A stretch of 8,285 bases of DNA from Pseudomonadota bacterium. GTDB taxonomy: Bacteria; Pseudomonadota; Alphaproteobacteria; Rhizobiales; Rhizobiaceae. Position 1 is the first letter of the stretch; each line of letters opens with the position of its first letter. Shown here piece after piece: positions 1-4,979 of this stretch. The notes under the pieces were generated by a model. That model ran no database searches and was not told where the DNA came from. It saw nothing but the letters and a program-made list of their open reading frames with translations. The stretch lies in assembly GCA_023390055.1 (NCBI GenBank), contig JAEWDP010000129.1, positions 1-8,285 on the forward strand. Direction: 5' to 3'. The translations under genes were made by a program, and so were the position numbers.

Positions 1-2
1 TC

Positions 3-185
3 TTCCATGATGACCTCATGCGACTGAGGACCGAAAATGGGCCGGCAAACATGGCAACGATACGCCACATCAGCCTTAACCTCATCAGGGGCATCAACGA
101 CAAGGCAAGCCTCAAAGTCAGGCGAAACACCCTCGGGTGGAATGACGAGTACCTCTATCAGGCACTGCTCGGATCACGAGAATGA
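3..185 (+). CDS. ISAs1-family transposase, C-terminal fragment (cut by window edge)
   Basis: The frame is open from the first bases to a TGA at 183-185 and encodes 60 visible residues. They carry the conserved tail of ISAs1-family DDE transposases: an arginine-rich DLMRLRTENGPANMATIRH block, then LNLIRG, a KASLKVRR segment and the closing GWNDEYLYQAL. In this family the block follows the catalytic glutamate region, which is upstream of the window. No frameshift or stop is visible in the fragment. The assignment rests on recognising this pattern. A longer frame overlapping it on the same strand (37-558) has no protein-like features before codon 373 and is a shadow. Confidence 0.8.
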   Translation, partial: FHDDLMRLRTENGPANMATIRHISLNLIRGINDKASLKVRRNTLGWNDEYLYQALLGSRE

Positions 186-205
186 TTTTTCAAGCGATTC
201 CCCTG
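186..205. repeat. Probable right terminal inverted repeat of the ISAs1-family element
   Basis: TTTTTCAAGCGATTCCCCTG lies one base after the transposase stop codon. Read inward from the outer end it starts CAGGGGAATCGCTTG, which resembles ISAs1-family ends that begin with CAGGG or similar. The partner repeat is outside the window, so this is by position and resemblance only. Confidence 0.45.
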
Positions 206-220
206 GTGCAAAGGGTTGGA

Positions 221-343
221 ATGGGTGCAATTGGACTTGGCGAACATCGTGGCGCTCACAATGTGAACGGTCCGATTACAGTAACGCCATCCCCCACGAT
301 ATTGCTGCCACCAGGAACATCGCGGTCTGCTCCTGGTTATTAA
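221..343 (+). CDS. Possible 40-aa ORF or gene remnant next to the IS end
   Basis: An ATG at 221, preceded by AAGGGTTGGA, opens a 40-residue frame ending at TAA 341-343. The product starts MGAIGLGEHRGAH, then has a Thr/Pro/Ser-rich stretch (around TVTPSPTILLPPG). It directly abuts the IS boundary, and its frame stays open upstream into the inverted repeat. It could therefore be the 3' remnant of a gene interrupted by the element rather than an independent gene. I do not recognise it. The EcfG-like promoter of the next gene lies inside its 3' end, which argues against a functional coding role. Confidence 0.22.
   Translation: MGAIGLGEHRGAHNVNGPITVTPSPTILLPPGTSRSAPGY
314..338 (+). promoter_or_regulatory. 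Candidate EcfG (general stress response) promoter
   Basis: GGAAC at 314-318 and GTT at 336-338 are separated by 17 bases. The alphaproteobacterial EcfG consensus is GGAAC, 16-17 bases, then CGTT; here the C of CGTT is G. It sits about 35 bases upstream of the small gene at 373, a suitable distance for a leader with a ribosome site. The match is visible in the sequence; the sigma-factor assignment is inferred. Confidence 0.5.
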
Positions 344-372
344 TATGGATCTGTAAATGGAAGGAGCTTCCG

Positions 373-558
373 ATGAACAGTAGACTTCCGCCTGTCCCGG
401 ATGACAATCGTAGTCACAAGGGGCCTGGAGAACCTGCCACCAACGACCCCTCGCATATCCGTTCGAAGGATCTTGCCGAACGCAACTTCGACAAGCAGGG
501 TCAGCAGGGAAACACTAAGATCAATACGACGCACCAAGGCTTTCAGCAGGATCGTTGA
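373..558 (+). CDS. Small hydrophilic protein, 61 aa, unknown function
   Basis: ATG 373 is preceded by a good ribosome site, GGAAGGAG (359-366), which sets the start and shows that the much longer open frame upstream is not the gene. The product begins MNSRLPPVPDDNRSHKGPGE. It is rich in Asn, Asp, Lys, Gln and Pro, has no cysteine, no membrane segment and hardly any hydrophobic core, so it is probably disordered. A GGAAC-N17-GTT element lies just upstream, suggesting control by the general stress sigma factor. The next small gene starts 10 bases downstream, so the two are likely co-transcribed. I do not recognise a family; small hydrophilic stress-induced proteins of rhizobia are a reasonable guess, not a demonstrated one. 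Confidence 0.6.
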   Translation: MNSRLPPVPDDNRSHKGPGEPATNDPSHIRSKDLAERNFDKQGQQGNTKINTTHQGFQQDR

Positions 559-568
559 GGGAGGTAGC

Positions 569-781
569 ATGTCAACTTCACAGAAAACGCCGGCGAGCAT
601 ACGGCAAGGTGGTCCAGGTTCCTCTCATGAAAATGCGAAGGCGCCGATTGAGGTAAGGAAGCCGCCAGCAGACAAGGCAAATCGCCGCCATAGTGGCGTG
701 TCGGGTGGTGGTGGCGAGCGAGACAGTCACCATACCCATGACGCCGAACGCAAGGGGGGTGGTACCCGCCTGGCCCATTGA
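569..781 (+). CDS. Small basic, glycine/histidine-rich protein, 70 aa, unknown function
   Basis: ATG 569 follows the strong ribosome site GAGGGAGG (557-564), which overlaps the stop codon of the preceding small gene. This points to translational coupling. The frame is open further upstream to 401, but that part is antisense-like filler. The 70-residue product begins MSTSQKTPASIRQGGPGSS and has a Gly-rich turn (SGVSGGGGERDS) followed by a His-rich HHTHD segment. It is very polar, without membrane segments or cysteines, and probably unstructured. The HHTH stretch might bind metal. A strong hairpin follows about 20 bases after the stop. No family recognised. Confidence 0.55.
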   Translation: MSTSQKTPASIRQGGPGSSHENAKAPIEVRKPPADKANRRHSGVSGGGGERDSHHTHDAERKGGGTRLAH

Positions 782-800
782 GCGCTGTCGGCTGTCATTA

Positions 801-841
801 GGTAACCGGGCTTCAGCACTTATGTTGGAGCCCGGTTTCTA
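801..841 (+). terminator. Strong stem-loop, probable rho-independent terminator
   Basis: AACCGGGCT (804-812) pairs perfectly with AGCCCGGTT (829-837). The stem extends inward to 817/824 through further pairs including two G-U pairs, leaving a six-base loop. It is followed by the short T-rich run TTTCT. It lies just downstream of the two small genes and upstream of the rirA promoter, so it would insulate the two units. The T tract is short, so termination efficiency is uncertain. Confidence 0.65.
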
Positions 842-941
842 CACCGAAAGTATCCAGCGATGGACCATCGGAAGGCGGACCTGCCGGTCATTGTGCATAA
901 TTGGTACGTTCGTTTTGTGTGCGTTTGGTCGCAGACTGAAT

Positions 942-958
942 TTTTGAATTGTTCTAAA
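942..958 (+). promoter_or_regulatory. ICE-like palindrome, probable Irr operator of rirA
   Basis: TTTTGAA-TTG-TTCTAAA is a 7-3-7 inverted repeat with one mismatch. It resembles the iron control element TTTAGAA-N3-TTCTAAA bound by Irr in rhizobia. It overlaps the -35 hexamer of the rirA promoter, a position suited to repression. Established work in rhizobia and Agrobacterium links Irr to control of rirA under iron limitation; that this copy is functional is inferred. Confidence 0.6.
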
Positions 959-977
959 GTGATGAAGCCGCTATATT
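949..977 (+). promoter_or_regulatory. Sigma70-like promoter of rirA
   Basis: TTGTTC (949-954) and TATATT (972-977) are separated by 17 bases, giving a plausible -35/-10 pair 28 bases upstream of the rirA start codon. The -35 lies within the ICE-like palindrome. The ribosome site AAGGAG (993-998) follows, six bases before the ATG. Confidence 0.55.
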
Positions 978-1004
978 CGATAACTGGAAACCAAGGAGTC
1001 CGAC

Positions 1005-1490
1005 ATGCGGCTGACCAAGCAGACGAACTACGCGGTACGCATACTGATGTATTGCGCTGCCAACGAGGGCCAACTGAGCAGAATCGGTGACATCGCAAAG
1101 GCGTATGGACTTTCGGAGCTCTTCCTGTTCAAGATTCTTCAGCCGCTTAACAAGGCAGGGCTGGTTGAAACGGTTCGCGGACGCAATGGCGGTGTTCGGC
1201 TCGGGCGCGCGGCCGACCAGATTAATCTGTTCGATGTGGTCAAGGTCACCGAGGACAATTTCTCGATGGCTGATTGCTTTGAGCAGCACGTCACGGAGTG
1301 CCCATTGGTCAACAGTTGCGGCTTGAATTCCGCATTGCGCAAAGCACTGAATGCGTTCTTCGAGGTACTGTCCGAATATACTATTGACGATCTGGTCAAG
1401 TCGCGTCCGCAGATCAGTTTCCTGCTCGGAATCGAGAATTCCGTTATTCCAACGGCCGCAAGCGGGCCGCAGCTAGATCGGCACCACTAA
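1005..1490 (+). CDS. rirA: RirA, Rrf2-family iron-responsive regulator
   Basis: RirA is the global iron repressor of many rhizobia. It binds an Fe-S cluster when iron is sufficient and represses iron-uptake genes. The 161-aa product begins MRLTKQTNYAVRILMYCAAN, the standard RirA start, supported by AAGGAG six bases upstream. The winged helix includes SELFLFKILQPLNKAGLVET (about 38-57) and the wing motif RGRNGGVRLG. Cys91, Cys99 and Cys105 match the three cluster ligands of characterised RirA. The segment CGLNSALRKALNAFF and the IDDLV/ISFLLGI tail also match. Only the last 15 or so residues look variable. It appears monocistronic: a terminator-like hairpin lies upstream and a converging gene downstream. 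An ICE-like site over its promoter suggests repression by Irr at low iron. Identification is by direct recognition of the sequence pattern. Confidence 0.93.
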   Translation: MRLTKQTNYAVRILMYCAANEGQLSRIGDIAKAYGLSELFLFKILQPLNKAGLVETVRGRNGGVRLGRAADQINLFDVVKVTEDNFSMADCFEQHVTECPLVNSCGLNSALRKALNAFFEVLSEYTIDDLVKSRPQISFLLGIENSVIPTAASGPQLDRHH

Positions 1491-1555
1491 GGCCGTTCGC
1501 GAGGCAGGAGCTGTCTCGAAACATGGCTGATGGATGGCTCCTTTCCAGATTGCGA

Positions 1556-1574
1556 CTGCCTGTGCCGCAGGCAG
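1556..1574. terminator. Hairpin between the convergent rirA and CBS genes
   Basis: CTGCCTG (1556-1562) and CAGGCAG (1568-1574) form a 7-bp stem with a five-base loop in the 143-base gap between two convergent genes. It is symmetric, so could serve either strand, but no T tract follows on either side. Its role as a terminator rests on position. Confidence 0.35.
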
Positions 1575-1633
1575 CCCTCCGATCGGATCTCATCGAGTGA
1601 TGGCTTTCAAGTGATCGGTGTGCCGGCGACGGT

Positions 1634-2308
1634 TCACCGAAATCCGACGCACATCACATAGTCTCTCAGCAAATCCTCTTCATAGGCGACCGATGCAAGG
1701 CGAGCCTCGAGAACATCACTGGCCAAGAGAAGCCCAATTGGCTTTCTTTCCTGATTGATCACCGGCATGTTGTGGAGCCCCTTGTTCGCCATGGTTGTCC
1801 ATACATCTTCAAGATTATCTGTTGCGTGACAGTAGATCACTGTGGTCGTCATGATGTCACTGCATGCTGTCGTGCAGGCGCATCCCTGGCAGTGGCGGAT
1901 CTGCCGGACGATGTCGGTCCGCGTGATGACCCCAACCAAGGATCCTTCCGGGCTGCACACAATGGCCATCGGACGCGCAGGCTCGAAAAGCAGTTCGGCT
2001 GCTTTGGTCAGTGGCTCGTTGACTGCTATGGTAACAAGGCGAGCGCGCGCCTTGTCGAGGATCTGTTCCACTCGAAGGATGCCAAGCCCTTTGTTTATTT
2101 GTTGCCGACCGGCTCTGCCCACGGGTGATGCTCCTGCATCGACCGGTTGGCTATTGTCCATTTCGGCGTCGGACCTTCGCGGGTTCGTTTCCCGGCCCAC
2201 AGGATCTTTCGGATAGTCTGAACTGTGCCGCATTGGTAATGTCCATTTCTGTTGTTCAAGCATGCGCAGTACTCGCGCCAGGCGGATCAACGCGTACTTA
2301 AACGGCAC
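1634..2308 (-). CDS. Twin-CBS-domain protein with a cysteine cluster between the domains
   Basis: CBS pairs usually bind adenine nucleotides and act as energy or redox sensors. The longest frame starts at a GTG (2308) and gives 224 residues. ATGs at 2263, 2233 and 2161 are alternatives and none has a convincing ribosome site, so the N-terminus is uncertain. CBS1 spans about 77-137 (ILRVEQILD, ending GVITRTDIVRQI) and CBS2 about 152-207 (SDIMTTTVIYC to GLLLASDVLEA). Between them lies HCQGCACTTACSDIM, with Cys140, Cys143, Cys145 and Cys149, which could bind zinc or an Fe-S cluster. The C-terminal YEEDLLRDYVMCVGFR is, from memory, shared by a set of alphaproteobacterial CBS proteins. No enzyme or transporter domain is attached. 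It is transcribed away from the palindromic operator at 2371-2413, suggesting shared control with the genes on the other side. Confidence 0.85.
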   Translation of the reverse strand: MPFKYALIRLARVLRMLEQQKWTLPMRHSSDYPKDPVGRETNPRRSDAEMDNSQPVDAGASPVGRAGRQQINKGLGILRVEQILDKARARLVTIAVNEPLTKAAELLFEPARPMAIVCSPEGSLVGVITRTDIVRQIRHCQGCACTTACSDIMTTTVIYCHATDNLEDVWTTMANKGLHNMPVINQERKPIGLLLASDVLEARLASVAYEEDLLRDYVMCVGFR

Positions 2309-2370
2309 AAGGCACCGAAATATTCACGCGGTCGTGTTTTATCTGCCGGGTTCGGTCAACGTCAGGATTA

Positions 2371-2413
2371 TGCCTTGATAAAGATATACATAATCTATAT
2401 CTTTATCAAGGCA
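2371..2413. repeat. Perfect 18-bp inverted repeat with 7-base spacer (divergent control region)
   Basis: TGCCTTGATAAAGATATA (2371-2388) is followed by CATAATC and the exact reverse complement TATATCTTTATCAAGGCA (2396-2413). It lies between the minus-strand CBS gene and the plus-strand small-gene cluster, the only divergent intergenic region in the centre of the window. It is AT-rich in the middle and has no T tract directly after either arm, so an operator is more likely than a terminator. Confidence 0.95.
2381..2403. promoter_or_regulatory. Candidate NsrR operator (11-1-11 palindrome)
   Basis: AAGATATACAT, one A, ATCTATATCTT form an 11-1-11 inverted repeat with one mismatched position. Known NsrR sites have the same size and the same outer AAGAT/ATCTT ends (consensus of the type AAGATGCATTT-N-AAATGCATCTT); the inner bases differ here. 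An NsrR-like regulator is encoded about 565 bases downstream. TTGATA (2375-2380) and TATCTT (2398-2403) are 17 bases apart and could be a promoter in which the operator fills the spacer; by symmetry the same holds on the other strand. Confidence 0.6.
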
Positions 2414-2436
2414 AGCACATCTGGTGGAGTTGGAAC

Positions 2437-2580
2437 ATGCAAAATGCGGAATCGGTCCGCCGTGGTCCATTCGAAGGAATATTGCGACAAAGGGACGTGA
2501 AAACGATTACACGGCACGAAATCCTGGAAATGGTTTGCACGGTAACAGGTTGTGTATCTGGCCGATGCCCTGATGACTGA
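2437..2580 (+). CDS. 47-aa cysteine-containing small protein, unknown function
   Basis: ATG 2437 has a ribosome site GGTGGAG (2423-2429) seven bases upstream and is the first gene downstream of the palindromic operator. The product begins MQNAESVRRGPFEGILRQRD, continues with a helix-like HEILEMV and ends CTVTGCVSGRCPDD. Cys34, Cys39 and Cys44 are evenly spaced (C-x4-C-x4-C), a pattern suited to metal or cluster binding or thiol chemistry, though no known family is recognised. There is no signal peptide or membrane segment. The next gene starts 47 bases downstream with a strong ribosome site, so co-transcription is likely. It is easily missed because of its size. A chance open frame cannot be excluded, but start signal, position and the Cys pattern favour a real gene. 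Confidence 0.6.
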   Translation: MQNAESVRRGPFEGILRQRDVKTITRHEILEMVCTVTGCVSGRCPDD

Positions 2581-2627
2581 AATCGATGTTTGTGAGCCCG
2601 TGGGTTCTTATGGAAGGAGCATAAAAA

Positions 2628-2900
2628 GTGTCTACGACTGAAGATCGCTTCTATATTGCATTGAATGGATTCAAGACCCTGATAGGGCCGGAAGATCACC
2701 GCGAATTTGCCTATCATCAATCGCTCATCGAGGCTGAGTACGACCGGTGCCATCCAGATGACACCTTTGAGGATCTTAAGCGTCGGGCACGTTTTTCGAA
2801 AGAAGACCAAGGTGCACTCAAGGAGTGGATGTCGCTTGCGGCATCTCGGGTGCATGAGCAAGGTCGTCAGGAACTTGAGCCACCACGGAGAGCGGCATGA
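2628..2900 (+). CDS. Conserved-looking hypothetical protein, 90 aa
   Basis: The start is GTG 2628, chosen because GGAAGGAG (2612-2619) lies eight bases upstream, one of the best ribosome sites in the window. The product begins MSTTEDRFYIALNGFKTLIG. It is acidic and aromatic-rich and predicted helical: HREFAYHQSLIEAEYDRCHP, then DTFEDLKRRARFSKEDQGAL, then KEWMSLAASRVHEQ. There is one cysteine (Cys40 in YDRCHPDD) and no membrane or signal segment. I do not recognise the family. It lies between the 47-aa cysteine peptide and the NsrR-like regulator, 67 bases before the latter, so it is probably part of the same NO- or redox-responsive transcript. Confidence 0.75.
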   Translation: MSTTEDRFYIALNGFKTLIGPEDHREFAYHQSLIEAEYDRCHPDDTFEDLKRRARFSKEDQGALKEWMSLAASRVHEQGRQELEPPRRAA

Positions 2901-2967
2901 GGGGCCATGAATGCCATGATGAGGCCGCCAGTCTTGTTGGCATGGTTGAACTTAGCCGGATTGCCAT

Positions 2968-3423
2968 ATGCGACTGACCACATTTTCCGACTACGCCATG
3001 CGGGTGTTGATGTATGCGGCGGCGCAGGGCGACCGTCTCTGTACGATAGAAGAGACGGCCAAATACTATGACATATCGCGTGGGCATCTGATGAAAGTCG
3101 TGAACATTCTGACGCGTGCGGGATTTATTCGCGGTGTAAGGGGGCGTTCTGGGGGGTTCACACTCGCCCGCGCTCCTGAGGACATAAATCTAGGTGCTGT
3201 CGTTCGCGCAACTGAACCTGATTTCGCCCTTGTGGAATGTTTTAGCTCTGACAATCAATGTGCAATCAGCAAAAGCTGCCGCCTGCCACATGTCTTGAAT
3301 GAAGCATTGGCTGCTTTCGTGGGAGTTTTTGATCGTCATACACTCGCGGACCTGACGCTTTCAGCAGTTGATTTCATGGCACCTGGCGACGTGACCGGTA
3401 TAGTCCGAGGACCCAGAATATAG
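2968..3423 (+). CDS. nsrR: NsrR-like Rrf2-family [4Fe-4S] regulator, probable nitric-oxide sensor
   Basis: NsrR is a repressor whose [4Fe-4S] cluster is destroyed by nitric oxide, releasing NO-response genes. The 151-aa product begins MRLTTFSDYAMRVLMYAAAQ, the usual NsrR start. The recognition region SRGHLMKVVNILTRAGFI (about 37-54) and wing VRGRSGGFTLARAPEDINLG follow. Cys91, Cys98 and Cys104 fit the three cluster cysteines, and Asp8 matches the aspartate that is the fourth ligand in Streptomyces NsrR. RirA in this window has Asn at position 8, so the two Rrf2 proteins are distinct. VRATEPDFALVECF and the HTLADLTL segment also resemble NsrR. Cys25 is an extra cysteine. The ribosome site is weak (GGA 2958-2960). 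The likely target is the palindrome at 2381-2403, implying autoregulation. Another Rrf2 subgroup remains possible. Confidence 0.82.
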   Translation: MRLTTFSDYAMRVLMYAAAQGDRLCTIEETAKYYDISRGHLMKVVNILTRAGFIRGVRGRSGGFTLARAPEDINLGAVVRATEPDFALVECFSSDNQCAISKSCRLPHVLNEALAAFVGVFDRHTLADLTLSAVDFMAPGDVTGIVRGPRI

Positions 3424-3531
3424 CATATCGCCTGAGGTGCCTGTGCAGGTGCGTATCGAAATCACATGGACAGAGAGACAGAGAGATCTCAACTTCACGA
3501 ACAAAAAACGAACGCAGAAGAGGTGATGATG

Positions 3532-4044
3532 ATGGCGACATATCGTGCCAGTTCCGGAGAGGTCGTTGATCTTTCACCATTGCAATCGGGCCTGAGGAAC
3601 GCCCGTACAACCGCAATCGTCAAGTCTGAAACGTTTGAGACCGTCCGCCTGATTATACGCGCCGATACAGACATCAAAGCGCACCAGGTGGAAGGAGCCA
3701 TCATGCTTCACTGTCTGGAAGGTCGTGCTCAGCTTTGCTTGCCTGACAAGACTTTGGAACTTTCGGCTGGAAAATGGGTGTATCTGGATGGAGGTGTTTC
3801 CCATGCGATCAAGGGAATTGAAGACTCGTCGATATTGCTCACGATCCTTTTTGCCCACGGAGGTGGTGACGAAAATGTGCAGGTAGAAACGAGCCGATCG
3901 GCAATCAGTGACCAAGGCGCAAAAAGCAAGAACCTGGATGCGTTGCTTGAAGAAGGTTTGAAGGGCACATTTCCCGCGAGCGATGTGATCGCTGTGAGCG
4001 ATCCTTCAAGGGGAATTGGAAATACGGGTCGAAATGGCGGTTAG
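3532..4044 (+). CDS. Cupin-fold protein with a FPASD C-terminal tail
   Basis: The frame is open from an ATG at 3466, but the ribosome site GAAGAGG (3517-3523) favours one of the clustered ATGs at 3526, 3529 or 3532; 3532 (170 aa) has the best spacing. A cupin barrel covers about 36-108. Motif 1 is AHQVEGAIMLHCLEGRAQ, with His51, Glu54 and His60 as possible metal ligands; motif 2 is LDGGVSHAIKG with His91. The canonical H-x-H pair of motif 1 is changed to H-x-V, so metal binding may be altered. The tail LDALLEEGLKGTFPASDVIA resembles an EALEETFPASDP module I recall at the C-terminus of many small alphaproteobacterial proteins. There is no signal peptide. It follows nsrR and precedes the FmdE-like gene, so a joint role in the NsrR-linked locus is inferred. 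Substrate unknown. Confidence 0.8.
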   Translation: MATYRASSGEVVDLSPLQSGLRNARTTAIVKSETFETVRLIIRADTDIKAHQVEGAIMLHCLEGRAQLCLPDKTLELSAGKWVYLDGGVSHAIKGIEDSSILLTILFAHGGGDENVQVETSRSAISDQGAKSKNLDALLEEGLKGTFPASDVIAVSDPSRGIGNTGRNGG

Positions 4045-4213
4045 AACCGCTGCCAATTGTAATGATCAAGAATTGTGGAATGAAAGCTACCGGATTGGTT
4101 GGGCTGATAAAGGGTCAGAGCGCAATTGCACACATCGGGGCGCATTGCGTCGGGTTGCGATGGAAGCGCCTGCCTCCTTAAGCCGTGTCAATTCATTAAG
4201 TTTGGAGCATGTG

Positions 4214-4840
4214 ATGGAATTTCCAGGTTTTTTTGCCGCTGTTGAAGGCATTACGCTGCACGACCCGCTTTCGGCCTTTCTTGGGGCTTCAAGAAACGGC
4301 GTGCTGACATATACCTACGTTGATGCGGTGAAGCTCGCCGGTCATTCCTGCCCGACTGTTGCAGGTGCCTACATAATGGTACGCCGTGGTCTCAAGGCGT
4401 TATACGGAGAGGATCTGCCGGAGCGTGGTGGTGTGGAGGTCTATTTCCGAGATGCCCGCGACCGGGGAACAACGGGTGTCACTGCAGCAATTGCAACACT
4501 TCTGACTGGCGCAGCGCATGAGGTCGGCTTCGGTGGAATTGGCCCGGGCGGGCGTTTCAGGCGCCGGAATCTTCTCCATTTCGACGCGCCAATTGACAGT
4601 CTTATGGCGTTGCGCCGCTGTGATAATGGCCGGGGTGTTCTTCTTGATCTCGACCTGTCATCTGTGCCTTCATCACAAGAGATACAGGCACTGTTTCCAC
4701 GCGTTTTGAGCGAGCAGGCCACTGAGAATGAGCAGGCAGATTTTGCGATATATTGGCAGGCTCGCGTGGAGGATATCTTGGTCCGGCATGTGCACAACCC
4801 AACGCTTGTTCGGATCCGCGAGTGGGAGACCGAGACATGA
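4214..4840 (+). CDS. FmdE-like protein with GHSCP metal-binding motif
   Basis: The FmdE domain was named for subunit E of formylmethanofuran dehydrogenase but occurs widely in bacteria without that pathway, where its role is mostly unknown. I chose ATG 4214 because TTTGGAG (4201-4207) lies six bases upstream and the product then begins at the conserved part, MEFPGFFAAVEGITLHDPLS. The frame is open back to 4016, and an ATG at 4034 overlapping the cupin stop is the alternative. From ATG 4214 there are 208 residues. The signature is DAVKLAGHSCPTVAGAY (37-53), with His44 and Cys46 as likely zinc or metal ligands, followed by LPERGGVEVYF and TTGVTAAIATLLTGAA. The C-terminal part (about 140-208) contains FAIYWQARVEDILV. 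No C-terminal zinc ribbon is seen, unlike some archaeal members. A hairpin overlaps its stop codon. Confidence 0.82.
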   Translation: MEFPGFFAAVEGITLHDPLSAFLGASRNGVLTYTYVDAVKLAGHSCPTVAGAYIMVRRGLKALYGEDLPERGGVEVYFRDARDRGTTGVTAAIATLLTGAAHEVGFGGIGPGGRFRRRNLLHFDAPIDSLMALRRCDNGRGVLLDLDLSSVPSSQEIQALFPRVLSEQATENEQADFAIYWQARVEDILVRHVHNPTLVRIREWETET

Positions 4841-4861
4841 TCACTCGCTTCAAGAGTGATC
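4839..4861 (+). terminator. Perfect hairpin overlapping the FmdE-like stop codon
   Basis: GATCACTC (4839-4846) and GAGTGATC (4854-4861) form an 8-bp stem with a seven-base loop, starting inside the TGA stop codon. No T tract follows (GATAAAG), so it is a weak candidate for intrinsic termination and could instead be an mRNA-end stabiliser or a protein-binding palindrome. It separates the FmdE-like gene from the next gene, 139 bases downstream. Confidence 0.45.
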
Positions 4862-4979
4862 GATAAAGACAGCAGTCGGCGCTGCTATTCATCTTGCCCT
4901 GAAAGGCGCAGTATCCGAAAATGCATCTCTTCGTACATAACTGCCTGGCCCGCTTGGAGCGCCGTTGGAAGTGCCCTGA

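Larger units (their letters stand above)
1..205 (+). mobile_element. Right end of an ISAs1-family insertion sequence (left part outside window)
   Basis: This stretch holds the last 60 codons of an ISAs1-type transposase followed by about 20 bases that look like the terminal inverted repeat. The left end, the catalytic part of the transposase and any target duplication lie outside the window, so neither completeness nor activity can be judged. The outer boundary at 205 is inferred from the CCCCTG end, which read outward-in begins CAGGGG. Confidence 0.7.

Noticed and set aside
37..372. Long plus-strand frame upstream of the small gene at 373
   Set aside because: It overlaps the transposase tail in another frame, has no ribosome site and a composition unlike a protein; only the part from ATG 373 is supported.
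2264..2280. Sigma54-like GG-N10-GC pattern on the minus strand upstream of one CBS start codon (TGGCGCGAGTACTGC)
   Set aside because: It differs from TGGCACG-N4-TTGC at key bases, lies inside the longest CBS frame, and no enhancer-binding site is visible.
2375..2413. FNR/FixK box (TTGAT-N4-ATCAA) within the large palindrome
   Set aside because: TTGAT and ATCAA are present but 25 bases apart instead of four, so the spacing does not fit an FNR-type site.
2371..2413. The large inverted repeat as an intrinsic terminator
   Set aside because: No T tract follows either arm, the stem interior is AT-rich, and it lies between divergent genes where no transcript needs to end.
4055..4069. FNR-like TTGTAATGATCAA before the FmdE-like gene
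   Set aside because: It is one base short of the 14-bp spacing and the first half site is TTGT rather than TTGAT.
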